From: Fischerella muscicola SAG 1427-1 = PCC 73103
GTDB taxonomy: Bacteria > Cyanobacteriota > Cyanobacteriia > Cyanobacteriales > Nostocaceae
DNA: 64,000 bases
Assembly (NCBI RefSeq): GCF_000317245.1
Contig: NZ_AJLJ01000205.1
Location: 36,433 to 100,432, forward strand
Direction of reading: 5' to 3'
The notes under the pieces were generated by a model. The model was not told the DNA's origin and ran no database searches. It worked only from the letters and a program-made list of their open reading frames with translations. Positions within the stretch are counted from its first letter, which is position 1. Each line of letters opens with the position of its first letter. Of this stretch, positions 17,501 through 26,244 are shown piece by piece. A program made the translations under genes and the position numbers.

Positions 17501-18020
17501 CTCTGCTCATAATGACGGCACAATCAGACTTTGGAACTTAGAAGGTAAGAACCTGAAAACCTTTAGAGGACATAGTAGTTATGTTACCGATGTCCATTTT
17601 AGCCCTGATAGTCAAATAATTGCCTCTGCCAGTCGGGATAACACTATTAAACTCTGGAGTCTGGATGGTCAGGAACTCAAAACACTCAAAGGTCATACTC
17701 CTGGAGAGATTAGATTTAGCTTTAGTCCTGATGGCAAAATTTTGGCCTCTGCAAGTGCTGACAACACAATCCGACTTTGGCAGATAACAGATGGTCAAGA
17801 AATCAAAACTATTGAGGGAAATGGTTATCCTCTCTGGAATATTAGCTTCAGTCCTGATGGCAAAAAAATTGCCTCTGTCAGTGAGGATGGACTTGTTGAA
17901 CTTTGGAATGCAGAAACTCTAGATTTTGAGCAGCTAATTGCTAGGGGCTGCAACTGGTTGGATGATTATCTAAGAAACAATTCTCGCCTGAACGAGAAAG
18001 ATAAACAGATTTGTAAATAA
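14541..18020 (+). CDS. AAA-like ATPase fused to 14 WD40 repeats
   Basis: 1159 residues. Residues 1-350: an AAA-like NTPase domain (YKLGGSLEYQHPTYVVRQAD; P-loop NSRQMGKSSLRVHI near residue 42; Walker B KVIIFIDEIDSIL). Residues about 350-450: helical, coiled-coil-like (AEAEASKILAEANEVL). About 455-480: one membrane segment (IGGGVLAIALITAIVAGIWA). From about 553: fourteen WD40 units, each ending like TVKLWSLDG or IKIWSLDG, enough for two seven-bladed propellers, then a short tail ending CNWLDDYLRNNSRLNEKDKQ, a form common in cyanobacterial WD40 proteins. Likely a membrane-tethered STAND-type sensor in which the propellers bind a signal. The GH5-like gene starts 15 bases downstream. Confidence 0.9.
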   Translation: MTAFNYYKLGGSLEYQHPTYVVRQADYELYEGLKNGDLCYVLNSRQMGKSSLRVHIMKQLKEQGIQCASVDLTRIGSHVTPSEWYGGFVSELLRGFGLSRKVNFGTWWRSQEFLPPKQRLSELIDDVLLTEFTGKVIIFIDEIDSILRINFKDDFFAFIRACYNQRADNTEYQRLTFCLLGVATPSNLIADTNRTPFNIGRAIELTGFKLNEIDALIRGFEGRVARPKAIMEEVLKWTGGQPFLTQKLCQLICNSSYSFLEHQEKQCVEELVQNQIIENWEAQDEPEHLRTIRDRLTQNAENQTGRLLGLYQQILHQGEIPADDSPEQMQLRLTGLIVKQQGKLQIYNRIYAEIFNQAWLDKILTNIRPYAQALNAWVNSNFQDESRLLRGQTLQDARNWAADKGLSDLDRRFLDASQELEKRDVQKRLQAEAEASKILAEANEVLVAANQKAKRRIQIGGGVLAIALITAIVAGIWANMMIKDIQRERIRSLSISSTALLNSNQELDALVAALKAAMQLKSATWADANTRESVRLALQRAVYKVKERNRLEGYNDAVRSVNFSPNGQNIVTASEDNTVKLWSLDGREIKKFTAPNQIFISAIFSPDSKMIAAISANNTVKIWGLDGREIITFQGQDEEEFVSSICFTPDGKLIAAPSEDNTVKLWNIKGQAIKTLKGHNDSVWSISCSPDNKTLVTADQEGVVKIWSIDGQEIKTFKASDKSIFGVSFSPDGKAIATAGGDSTVKLWSLDGRELKTIGRHENYVNSVSFSPDGQTIVSASADKTVKLWSIDGKELKKFKGHNHSVFGASFSHDGKIIASASADNTVKLWSINNQELKTLSGHNDSLWAVNFNADGKIIASAGDDKTIKIWSLDGQQLKSISPNSDLVWNRVWNLNFSPNGQIIATANSEKTIKFWHLNGQNLRIFTGHKDEVIDISFSSNGQTLVSGSYDGTVKLWAINGQELRTFRANAGKVRSVNFSPNGQTIVSAHNDGTIRLWNLEGKNLKTFRGHSSYVTDVHFSPDSQIIASASRDNTIKLWSLDGQELKTLKGHTPGEIRFSFSPDGKILASASADNTIRLWQITDGQEIKTIEGNGYPLWNISFSPDGKKIASVSEDGLVELWNAETLDFEQLIARGCNWLDDYLRNNSRLNEKDKQICK

Positions 18021-18035
18021 AGACAAGAAGATACT

Positions 18036-19127
18036 ATGAATCGTCGTGAATTGTTAGCTTGGGCTGGAATTGGTTGTCTTGCCAATTTATCGCTGTCCTT
18101 TGTAGCTGCTGGTCAACCCTCTAATCTCAAAAAAAGCGATCGCAATCCTACCTTATATACTAAGGGTAGATATTTGTATGACTCCCTCGGCAACAAAGTT
18201 ATTCTGCGAGGAATCAACCTACCCCTGCTGGATGATTGGGATTTTCCCAAAACTGATAAGCTAGCAGAACTAGAAAAAACTGGAGCTAACGCTGTCAGAA
18301 TTCAATGGTACAAGGATTATGGTCAAAGCGATCGCCCCGCTTATACAATTGCAGACTTGGATAATTTTCTCACTAGATGCAAGACGAGTCGGATTATTCC
18401 AGTACTGGGTTTGTGGGATCTCACCTGCAAACCTGATATCAACCTGTTAAATACCCAGTTAATTCCCTGGTGGACTTCTGAACCTGTGCTGAATGTTCTT
18501 AAAAAACATCAAAAGTATCTGATCGTCAATTTAGTTAATGAATTGGGTGTCTATCGCTGGGCTAACAATCCTACTAGTGCATTAAATACTTTCAATAATG
18601 CCTACAAAACTGCTATTACAAAAATACGCCAGCATCTACATTTACCACTTATGATTGATGCGCCTGATTGTGGTCAATCTATTGAAGTTTTTACGAAAAT
18701 TGGTAAGGAGTTAATTGATCACGATCCTGAACACAATCTTCTATTTAGCGGTCACGCTTATTGGGCTGGTCATGACGGAATACCACATCTTAAAACGGCT
18801 ATCGATGCCAACTTACCAATTGTTTTTGGTGAAGTTGCTAACAAGCAAGACGAAGAAATCAATGGAAAAACCCAATACTGTTATTATGACCTTGATGGTA
18901 GTGAGCAAAACCATGCACCCGAAAATGGTTTTACCTATCAAGCATTTTTGCGGAGCTTAAAAGAGCAGGAAATTGGCTGGCTTGCTTGGAGTTGGTGGAA
19001 GGACAATTGCACAGAACGCCAGATGTCCCAAAATGGAAATTTTTCCAGTCTCACACCCTACGGCAATGATATTGTCAACAATTCTATCTATGGCTTGAAG
19101 GTGACAGCTCAAAGAGCAAAATTTTAG
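18036..19127 (+). CDS. Exported GH5-type glycoside hydrolase (cellulase/mannanase-like)
   Basis: 363 residues. The N-terminus MNRRELLAWAGIG resembles a twin-arginine signal. The catalytic barrel shows GNKVILRGINLPLLDDW (strand 1), ANAVRIQWYKDYG (strand 2), YLIVNLVNELGVY with Glu169 as probable acid/base, a HAYWAGHDG segment, and LPIVFGEVANKQ with Glu266 as probable nucleophile. LAWSWWKDN provides the usual aromatic platform. GH5 enzymes cut beta-glucans or beta-mannans; the substrate is not readable. It follows the AAA-WD40 gene by 15 bases and so is probably co-expressed, perhaps for remodelling of an own polysaccharide sheath or a foreign one. Confidence 0.85.
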   Translation: MNRRELLAWAGIGCLANLSLSFVAAGQPSNLKKSDRNPTLYTKGRYLYDSLGNKVILRGINLPLLDDWDFPKTDKLAELEKTGANAVRIQWYKDYGQSDRPAYTIADLDNFLTRCKTSRIIPVLGLWDLTCKPDINLLNTQLIPWWTSEPVLNVLKKHQKYLIVNLVNELGVYRWANNPTSALNTFNNAYKTAITKIRQHLHLPLMIDAPDCGQSIEVFTKIGKELIDHDPEHNLLFSGHAYWAGHDGIPHLKTAIDANLPIVFGEVANKQDEEINGKTQYCYYDLDGSEQNHAPENGFTYQAFLRSLKEQEIGWLAWSWWKDNCTERQMSQNGNFSSLTPYGNDIVNNSIYGLKVTAQRAKF

Positions 19128-19235
19128 GTTCCTATGCTTTTTGATATAACGAATTGTTGCCAAAAGATAAAATAGTAAGGGAATAGACTAATAGAACAGT
19201 GTTAAGCCGTTTAACCTGCTTATCACCCCAAAGCA

Positions 19236-20651
19236 ATGGATCAACTAGTTAATCGAGTTTTGCGCGTTCGCGAAGCGACTCCACAAGAGTCTCGCTATCA
19301 CATTCAATCTCTGCTTGGTCGCCAGACTGGTCGGAGAACTTTTCTAGCAAAAGATTTACAAACAGGATCATCTGTTGTGATCAAGTTGCTGTTGTTTAGT
19401 CCTGACTTTAATTGGGATGATCTGAAACTTTTTGAACGTGAGGTAGAAGTCCTGCAATCTTTAGATCATCCAGCGATTCCTAAATATATTGATCGCTTTG
19501 ATGTTGAGACTGAATTAGGCAAAGGCTTTGCTCTAGTTCAAACTTATATTGAAGCTAGATCATTACAAAATTGGATAGAGTCTGGTCGTACCTTTAGCGA
19601 AGCAGAAATAAAAGCGATCGCCAAGCAATTACTAGGAATTTTAGATTACCTCCACAGTCGCCAACCGCCTATCGTGCATCGAGATATTAAACCAAGTAAC
19701 ATTTTGTTGGGCGATCGCACTGGTAATCATCCTGGACAGATTTACCTGATTGATTTTGGTTGTGTGCAAACTGTGGTAAATAGTGGTACTAGGACAGTTG
19801 TTGGTACTTATGGCTACATGCCTCCTGAACAATTTGGTGGACGCACTGTACCCGCTTCAGATCTTTATGCTTTAGGGACAACGCTGATTTATTTGGTGAC
19901 AGGACAGCATCCCGATGAATTCCCACAACGGGAGATGCGAATACTTTTTGAAGATAGAGTTAATCTCAATCCGAATCTCGTCGATTGGCTGAAATGGCTC
20001 ACAGAACCCAGTTTAGATTTACGGTTAAAATCAGCAAAACAGGCGTTAGAAGCTCTAGAAACATCAAATTTACGAAAAAGTTCCTTAGCAATTGCGAAAA
20101 AACCTGTTGGTAGCAAAGTCAAAGTTACCAACACCAGAGAGATGTTAGAGATTCTGATTCCACCACGAGGGTTCCACCTGGGATTAATCCCGATAATTGG
20201 ATTTGCGATCGCCTGGAACTCTTTTCTTGTAATCTGGTACGGTGCTGCTTTGAGTATGTGGAGTACTGGTGGATTGTTCGCAGCTCTATTTGCAATCTTT
20301 CACCTGGGTGTTGGCTTTTACTTGATTTGGAATATTCTCTTTACTTTATTTGGACAAATCAGACTTCGCATCACTCAACAAGAAATCTCTCTGACTCGTG
20401 AAATTTTGGGAGTAAAATGTCCACCAGTTCTTAGCGCACCTCGACAAAATATTGTGAAAATTGAACTCACTCGTCTTTCGTACAAGAGAGATTCCGAAGG
20501 AAGTAGTATTGCAGTACCACCTCACATTAACATTTGGGTAGGAATAAAGAAATTTGAACTTGGTGGTAAAGGTTATCTGACGAACCCAGAACTTGACTGG
20601 TTAGCTGAGAATTTGAGCAGTTGGTTAAATTTACCGATTACTAACGATTAA
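19236..20651 (+). CDS. Serine/threonine protein kinase with C-terminal membrane domain
   Basis: 471 residues. Residues about 20-285 are a Hanks-type kinase: a loop at LLGRQTGRRTFLAKD, Lys50 in VVIKLLLF, the catalytic loop VHRDIKPSNILLGD with Asp150, the DFG Asp173 in LIDFGCVQ, and GTYGYMPPEQFGG. About 310-380 hold two hydrophobic segments (GLIPIIGFAIAWNSFLVIWY and LGVGFYLIWNILFTLFG), and a soluble C-terminal domain follows. The P-loop is poor in glycine (LGRQTGRR). It lies on the same strand after the GH5-like gene (109-base gap), so it may act with the AAA-WD40 protein. The substrate is unknown. Confidence 0.9.
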   Translation: MDQLVNRVLRVREATPQESRYHIQSLLGRQTGRRTFLAKDLQTGSSVVIKLLLFSPDFNWDDLKLFEREVEVLQSLDHPAIPKYIDRFDVETELGKGFALVQTYIEARSLQNWIESGRTFSEAEIKAIAKQLLGILDYLHSRQPPIVHRDIKPSNILLGDRTGNHPGQIYLIDFGCVQTVVNSGTRTVVGTYGYMPPEQFGGRTVPASDLYALGTTLIYLVTGQHPDEFPQREMRILFEDRVNLNPNLVDWLKWLTEPSLDLRLKSAKQALEALETSNLRKSSLAIAKKPVGSKVKVTNTREMLEILIPPRGFHLGLIPIIGFAIAWNSFLVIWYGAALSMWSTGGLFAALFAIFHLGVGFYLIWNILFTLFGQIRLRITQQEISLTREILGVKCPPVLSAPRQNIVKIELTRLSYKRDSEGSSIAVPPHINIWVGIKKFELGGKGYLTNPELDWLAENLSSWLNLPITND

Positions 20652-20657
20652 CATCTC

Positions 20658-20951
20658 TCATTCCCAAGTCGAAACATCTCGTAGCACTGCTGGAATTTCC
20701 TCACCTGCGGCAAACTCTAACACAGTTTCTCGAAAACCTAAATAACCAGACTCAGTAAACGACAACAGCATTCGTGTAAGTGCAAACCAAACCTCTGGTT
20801 CATATTCCCAGTCAGCATATCTAGAGGCCTTACCCGCAATGGAACGCAGCGCCCAGAAATAGCTATTCCTTACCACAGAACCACCTTTTTTATACTCTGG
20901 TACATCTTCGTGATGAAGGAAAAGTACATCGTTTTCAATTTTGGCTCTCAT
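20658..20951 (-). CDS. Small conserved-looking protein, unknown
   Basis: 97 residues from the ATG at 20951. The frame stays open 18 codons upstream, but those codons are read from GGAACAG heptamers, so the downstream start is chosen. The sequence is acidic and soluble (MRAKIENDVLFLHHEDVPEY; KASRYADWEYEPEVWFALTR; GFRETVLEFAAGEEIPAVLR). No family is recognised. It is convergent with the kinase gene, with a six-base gap between stops. Confidence 0.6.
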   Translation of the reverse strand: MRAKIENDVLFLHHEDVPEYKKGGSVVRNSYFWALRSIAGKASRYADWEYEPEVWFALTRMLLSFTESGYLGFRETVLEFAAGEEIPAVLRDVSTWE

Positions 20952-20959
20952 GAGGTAAA

Positions 20960-20986
20960 GGAACAGGGAACAGGGAACAGGGAACA
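20960..20986. repeat. Heptamer tandem repeat (GGAACAG)
   Basis: Three full GGAACAG units and most of a fourth, immediately upstream of the start of the 97-residue gene. It keeps that gene's frame open and could be mistaken for an N-terminal extension. Confidence 0.9.
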
Positions 20987-21056
20987 AAGAATTCGCGACT
21001 TTCAAGTCAGAGGATGTGAGGAGAACAACTAATGACTAATAACAAATTACAAATGA

Positions 21057-23210
21057 CTAATTTGATGTTAAACCAATCCGAAAAGTAAACCCAGGACTAT
21101 AGGTACGATTGACTCGCTCGTATTGCTCACCCAGTAAATTTTCTAAATATACTCTTATTCCTAATGTTCTTGTTAAAGGTATGCGAACGCTGAAATCTAA
21201 ATTAAAAAATGATGGAACAAAATCTGTAGTTTTATCTCCTGGATTGGTAAAAAAGGCTCGGCGAGCGCCACTGTTATAAGTACCGTACAAATTAGCCTGC
21301 CATCCTCCACTTTGATAACCAACACCAATTTGAGCTACAGAATAGGGAATCATTCCCAATTGTAAGCCTTTTTCTACTCCTGTTTTGATCTGAGCATCTG
21401 TATAAGTGTAGTTAACAAAAGTAGACCAGCTAGAATTAACTTGCCATTTTAACGCTGCTTCAAAACCGTTAGTATCCACAAGTCCAATATTTTCCCATCT
21501 TCCTTGGATAACTCCCAAGCGATTATCTAAACTACTGCCAAAGTAAGTGAATTGTCCAGTTAAATTCTCTAATAAATTAACATCTACTCCCGCAGTCCAA
21601 GATGAACCCTTTTCTGGTTCTAAATCTGGATTTGCCAACCAACCATGAACAGTATCATAGAGATATAGTTGATCTAAACCAGGATTGCGCTGTCCTCCTA
21701 CCCAACTTCCCCGCACAGCAAAGCTTGGCGTCACGCCATAACGAAATCCTACACTAGGATTAAGATAATTACCAAATTGACTATCAAAGTTTTGTCTCAG
21801 TCCTAAATCTAGCTCCAAGTTTTTGGTGATGTTCCAAGTATTGAGAACAAATAAAGCTGTATTTAATAAATTTTCATTTTCATTTTCATTTAAAGCAAGT
21901 CGATCTGGACGTGTACTTTCAGTATTACCATCTAAGTTAGTATTTTGAAATTCCAAACCCCATCGCAATCTATTATCTGGACTTGTTCGCCAATCATGAT
22001 CTAATCTCGCTGTAAATAATTGAGTATCTAAAACACCTGTGCGGTTATATTCTCTGCCTTGAAAAACACTAGGGCCATAAGTACTAAAATAATCCTGATT
22101 GTAACCCAATGTAGTTGTCAGAATGGAATTTTCGCCATTACCTAATAGAGTTCTCCAAGATAAACCAATATTTAGTCCATCGTGATCTAATCGGTCTTTT
22201 TGCAGTGGAAAACCAAAATATACTAACCCACGCCGACTACTAAGTTTTGTTGCGTCGAAGCTGAGAGTATTTCTGTCATTTAAATCAAAGATCAAACTAC
22301 CAAAATAACTACTGGTAGCACTATCTGCATTGGTTAAATAACCATCAGCATTACGATTGGCTGCACCCTCTGGTACTTTGTAGCGATTGTCAATGAAGCT
22401 TCTTTCAAAACTGAAATTATACTTAACAGCATCCAATGAGCCGCTATAGCTTGTTTGTTGATTATTAAAATTTAATGAGCCAAATTCTACAGCACCATTA
22501 AATTGAGGAGTTAAACCACCTTGTTTCGTAATAATATTCACGACTCCGCCAAAGCCAGATGAACCATACAGGGTGGAAACAGCACCACTTGATAATTCAA
22601 TTCTGTCAATTGATTCTACAGGAATACTATTTAAATCAGTGGCTCCATGATAGGTGTTGACATTAGTATTAATTGGTCTACCATTAATCAGGAACACCGA
22701 CTGATTAATTGAGTGTCCTCGGTAGTATGTACCTGTGTGAATATCTGCTCCATATCCGACATCATTAATAGCAAAACCTGGCATTCTTTTGAGAACGTCA
22801 GCGACACTTGTTGAGCCTTGTTTTTGAATTTCTTCTTGTTCAATTACATAAACAGGAGTAGATTGAGGCAATGTGTATATTTCCCCAATAACTTCTGTTT
22901 CTATATCTGCTTCGTTGGTAGTATTGTCAGTATTCTCGTCAGTTGAAGATGGTTCTGTGTCGGTTTCTACCTGTGCTATTGTTTCAAGAGATGTAGATTG
23001 CTGAGTTAATAATTGTGCGTTTGTCGCAGGTAATTCTATTTGATTTAAGTTCAGAATATCTGAATTTGTTTGAAGAGATTGGTTGACAAGTGATTGATTA
23101 TTTTTAATGTCGTCAGCGAGAACAGGATAGATAATGAGTAGATTAATTAAAACTCCTGGAAGCAAAGAAAAACACTTTTTCACTTTTATGATCACTGATG
23201 GTAGAAACAA
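21057..23210 (-). CDS. TonB-dependent outer-membrane receptor
   Basis: 717 residues. An N-terminal export signal (FSLLPGVLINLLIIYPVLAD) precedes a low-complexity linker, a plug domain (YVIEQEEIQKQGSTSVADVL, YYRGHSINQSVFLINGRPIN, IELSSGAVSTLYGSSGFGGV) and a beta barrel ending NRTYSPGFTFRIG. It should import a metal, siderophore or cobalamin-like ligand using TonB. No ATG exists near the start; a TTG at 23210 or GTGs shortly after must serve. At 23246-23266, 36 bases before the TTG, lies a motif shared with the cytochrome c6 upstream region and containing GACN5GTC, suggesting copper-dependent control by PetR. I infer, without proof, an OprC-like copper receptor. The stop codon lies in an AATGACTAAT heptamer region. 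Confidence 0.88.
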   Translation of the reverse strand: MFLPSVIIKVKKCFSLLPGVLINLLIIYPVLADDIKNNQSLVNQSLQTNSDILNLNQIELPATNAQLLTQQSTSLETIAQVETDTEPSSTDENTDNTTNEADIETEVIGEIYTLPQSTPVYVIEQEEIQKQGSTSVADVLKRMPGFAINDVGYGADIHTGTYYRGHSINQSVFLINGRPINTNVNTYHGATDLNSIPVESIDRIELSSGAVSTLYGSSGFGGVVNIITKQGGLTPQFNGAVEFGSLNFNNQQTSYSGSLDAVKYNFSFERSFIDNRYKVPEGAANRNADGYLTNADSATSSYFGSLIFDLNDRNTLSFDATKLSSRRGLVYFGFPLQKDRLDHDGLNIGLSWRTLLGNGENSILTTTLGYNQDYFSTYGPSVFQGREYNRTGVLDTQLFTARLDHDWRTSPDNRLRWGLEFQNTNLDGNTESTRPDRLALNENENENLLNTALFVLNTWNITKNLELDLGLRQNFDSQFGNYLNPSVGFRYGVTPSFAVRGSWVGGQRNPGLDQLYLYDTVHGWLANPDLEPEKGSSWTAGVDVNLLENLTGQFTYFGSSLDNRLGVIQGRWENIGLVDTNGFEAALKWQVNSSWSTFVNYTYTDAQIKTGVEKGLQLGMIPYSVAQIGVGYQSGGWQANLYGTYNSGARRAFFTNPGDKTTDFVPSFFNLDFSVRIPLTRTLGIRVYLENLLGEQYERVNRTYSPGFTFRIGLTSN

Positions 23211-23245
23211 CTTTCAGTGATATTTAGCAGTTATTGCAAATACAT

Positions 23246-23266
23246 GTCAAAAGACAGACTGTCATA
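23246..23266 (-). promoter_or_regulatory. Putative PetR-type copper operator upstream of the TonB receptor
   Basis: The 21 bases GTCAAAAGACAGACTGTCATA differ at only two positions from those at 25269-25289 before the cytochrome c6 gene. The core GAC-AGACT-GTC fits the GACN5GTC site reported for PetR in Synechocystis, and here is a perfect GACAG/CTGTC palindrome. Confidence 0.6.
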
Positions 23267-23333
23267 TTTTTAAAATACAGAGGTTTCAGAGTCTTTAGTA
23301 TTCAATTTATGACAAAATAATGTGATGTTTAAA

Positions 23334-24263
23334 TCAAGCAATTACGACTTTAAATGGTATTTGTCGTCGTACAGTTTTGATTAAAGATAATGTCTTTTCG
23401 TATGCTATTTTCTCTCCCTGATAGCCAAAGTAATCAGCTGCTTTGATCAAATCTGCGATCGCAGCTTGTTCATAACCCAGCCGATGAAAGGCTATTCCCC
23501 TACTAATATAAGCACTACCATCACTAGGGTTAAGTTGGATGACTTTGGTAAAATTATCTACAGCACCAGCATAAGCTTCGCGTCTAGCACAAGCACAACC
23601 CCGGTTAAAGTAAGCTCGATAGTCAATTGCATTCAGGCGAATTGCGAGATTAAAGTCGAGCATCGCATTTTGTTGATCTGCTAGCTCTAAACGTGCTAAC
23701 CCTCGATCATTATAAATATCGGCAAGTAAAGAACCATCTATATGGAAAATTTGACTTAAGGCAAGATTGTAGTCTGTGATCGCCTGTTGATATTTTTCCA
23801 AAGAAGCATTGGCAATTCCCCGGTTATAATAAGCTCGGAAATCACTTGGCTTGAGAGCGATCGCTTGTTTATCATCAGCAATAGCCGCTTCATAGTCGCC
23901 TAGTCTATACTCGGCAATTCCTCTATTTAAATAAGCCTCAGCGTTTTTAGGCGACAAATTTATTGCTTGTGTACAATCTGCGATCGCATTTTGATAATCT
24001 TGAATGTTGACATAAGCAAGACAACGATTACTATAAGCTGCGCCAAAATCTCTTTTCTGTTGAATCGCCTGTTGAAATTCTGCGATCGCTCCTTGGTAGT
24101 TACCATACAACATCTTTTCTACCCCCAGCTTGAAAAAACCCTCTGCTGTAGTTGGGATGATAGAAGTAGTTGTAGTTAACGAAGACGCAGGCGACGATAC
24201 AAATAAACAACTAAGTATAAAAATACTAATTAAGCTGGCAACGAAGCGATAATAGCAATTCAT
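23334..24263 (-). CDS. TPR-repeat protein with N-terminal signal sequence
   Basis: 309 residues. It begins with a hydrophobic segment (FVASLISIFILSCLFVSSPA) that is a signal peptide or anchor, then about seven tetratricopeptide repeats, for example AEGFFKLGVEKMLYGNYQGA, AAYSNRCLAYVNIQDYQNAI and AEAYLNRGIAEYRLGDYEAA. TPR arrays bind protein partners; none is implied here. It lies upstream of the TonB receptor on the same strand (about 120-base gap), but the receptor seems to have its own operator in that gap. Confidence 0.88.
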   Translation of the reverse strand: MNCYYRFVASLISIFILSCLFVSSPASSLTTTTSIIPTTAEGFFKLGVEKMLYGNYQGAIAEFQQAIQQKRDFGAAYSNRCLAYVNIQDYQNAIADCTQAINLSPKNAEAYLNRGIAEYRLGDYEAAIADDKQAIALKPSDFRAYYNRGIANASLEKYQQAITDYNLALSQIFHIDGSLLADIYNDRGLARLELADQQNAMLDFNLAIRLNAIDYRAYFNRGCACARREAYAGAVDNFTKVIQLNPSDGSAYISRGIAFHRLGYEQAAIADLIKAADYFGYQGEKIAYEKTLSLIKTVRRQIPFKVVIA

Positions 24264-24856
24264 AAATTATCACTTTTTGTGTGGATATCAAGTAGCTCAA
24301 AATAAGTCAGAAAAAATAGGTAACAGTTACGCACCCACTCTACCCCAATTCCCCATTTTTAAGTGATTTACGAGTCAGAAACTTACAGCAGGGAACAGGG
24401 AACTCTTAACGGGGAACAGGTTTGAAAGTCTTTTAGTATGTGGCTTTGTTTTTAAAATTTATACCTTATTTACCTGAAATCTGCTGTAATTTACGAGTCG
24501 AAAATCTCCTAATCAAGTATGAAAATCTCTTCCTTAATCCCCAATCCTCGAACGCGAGTACATCTCAATTCAGAGAATCTATTTCCCTACACCAATTTTT
24601 AAAACAAGCTAGGCTCAAATACAACTAGCTATTAACACAAAACTACAGATAAACACAAACAGACATTTATTTTAACTATGTCTATATGTGTACATCTGTA
24701 GTTTTAAATACTCATTTGTGGCTTAGTTCCCAATAGTCTGTCAATTTAGTTTTGAGGAATTATTTTTCTTTGCATCACTGCGTCACCGCATCAACAAATA
24801 TCCCTCATTTCAATCTTGACGAGAATACTAATTCTTAGTCTCTAGCCCTGATTTTT
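24264..24856. other. Intergenic region with heptamer fragments
   Basis: 593 bases. GGGAACAGGGAACT-type repeats occur around 24391-24420. Open frames here (for instance 24440-24628) have no start signal or recognisable content. The part near 24700-24850 lies downstream of the cytochrome c6 gene; no clear terminator was seen. Confidence 0.5.
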
Positions 24857-25192
24857 CTACTTCCAACTTTTGTCAGCTTGTTCTAACACATAAGCAGCAA
24901 CATTTTCAATCTGCTCTGGTTTTAAACGAGCTTTAAAAGCTGGCATAGCATTTTTACCATTTGTCACTTGGGCAATGATAGCCTCAGCTGAGTTCATGCC
25001 ATATTTTTCCAAATCACTTTTGCTCAAGCTTTTATTTGCTTGCACCAAGTTCTTACCACCTGCATGACAAGCAGCACAATTAGCACTAAATATTTTAGCA
25101 CCGTTAGCTGCATCTGCGGCTAAAGCAGGGCGATTAAAAGCCAAAGTGAAGATTGTGATGCCAAGCAGCAACACTGACAAAATCTTTTTCAT
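24857..25192 (-). CDS. petJ: Cytochrome c6 precursor
   Basis: 112 residues. A signal peptide ([20 protein letters not shown], cleavage after ALAA) directs it to the thylakoid lumen. Haem is attached at CAACH; the distal axial ligand is Met in [11 protein letters not shown], and [13 protein letters not shown] is the usual C-terminus. It carries electrons from cytochrome b6f to photosystem I or a terminal oxidase, and substitutes for plastocyanin when copper is scarce. The ATG at 25192 is preceded by AGAGGAAA, a good ribosome-binding site; a TTG six codons earlier is less likely. The upstream GACN5GTC motif fits copper regulation. Confidence 0.95.
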   Translation of the reverse strand: MKKILSVLLLGITIFTLAFNRPALAADAANGAKIFSANCAACHAGGKNLVQANKSLSKSDLEKYGMNSAEAIIAQVTNGKNAMPAFKARLKPEQIENVAAYVLEQADKSWK

Positions 25193-25268
25193 TCTGTGTT
25201 TCCTCTGCAAAAAGGACTTAGAATTAGTCCATAATCCTTACTAATTCTCAGCTTCACGGCTTTTACTC

Positions 25269-25289
25269 GTCAAAAGACAGGTTGTCATA
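25269..25289 (-). promoter_or_regulatory. Putative PetR-type copper operator upstream of petJ
   Basis: GTCAAAAGACAGGTTGTCATA, 77 bases upstream of the petJ ATG, 19 of 21 bases identical to the site before the TonB receptor. The core is GAC-AGGTT-GTC. PetR/PetP control of petJ by copper is known in Synechocystis; the match here is by eye. Confidence 0.65.
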
Positions 25290-25296
25290 CTTCGGG

Positions 25297-25378
25297 AGAG
25301 GGATAGGGGATAGGGGATCAGGGATCGGGGAGCGGGGAACGGGAATTGGGAATTGGGAATTGGGATTGGGAATTGAGG
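25297..25378. repeat. Degenerate heptamer array
   Basis: Runs of units such as GGGGATA, GGGATCA, GGGGAAC and the repeated GGGAATT fill the stretch upstream of petJ. It belongs to the same class of short tandem repeats found throughout the window. Confidence 0.8.
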
Positions 25379-25448
25379 AGTAGAAAAATGATTAAGATTC
25401 TAATTACCTTTCCCTTTCCCACTTCTCCTTTTTCCCTTTACCGTACTC

Positions 25449-25572
25449 TATGAGAAGCCCTACCCTCTGGGAACGTCTTCGACGAACGGGTTCGCAGTCG
25501 CTCATGGGGGAAACCCCCAAGACCGCGCTGTCTCACCGCTTGCGCGTCTACGCGTAGCGTCTCCTTTGGAGA
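25449..25572. repeat. Dispersed palindrome-rich cyanobacterial repeat
   Basis: A mosaic of short palindromes (GGGGGAAACCCCC, GCGCGTCTACGCGTAGCGTCTC, CTCCTTTGGAG) without coding potential. A related mosaic (GCTCCGCGTAGAGGCGCTTT...) occurs at 42737-42804. Sequences of this style are common between genes in Nostoc-type genomes. Confidence 0.65.
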
Positions 25573-25598
25573 ATCCCTGATCCCCTATCTCCTATACC

Positions 25599-26124
<526 letters not shown>

Positions 26125-26244
26125 AGAGACGCGATGTTCCTCGCATCTATACAATAGTCATTAGTCCATAATCAAAGCTGATAGTCAAGAGTTCAAAGTC
26201 TTTAACTCTTAACCAATGACGAATGACAAATGACAAATGACAAA

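Noticed and set aside
24440..24628. 62-codon ORF near petJ
   Set aside because: No ribosome-binding site or recognisable content; AT-rich spacer.
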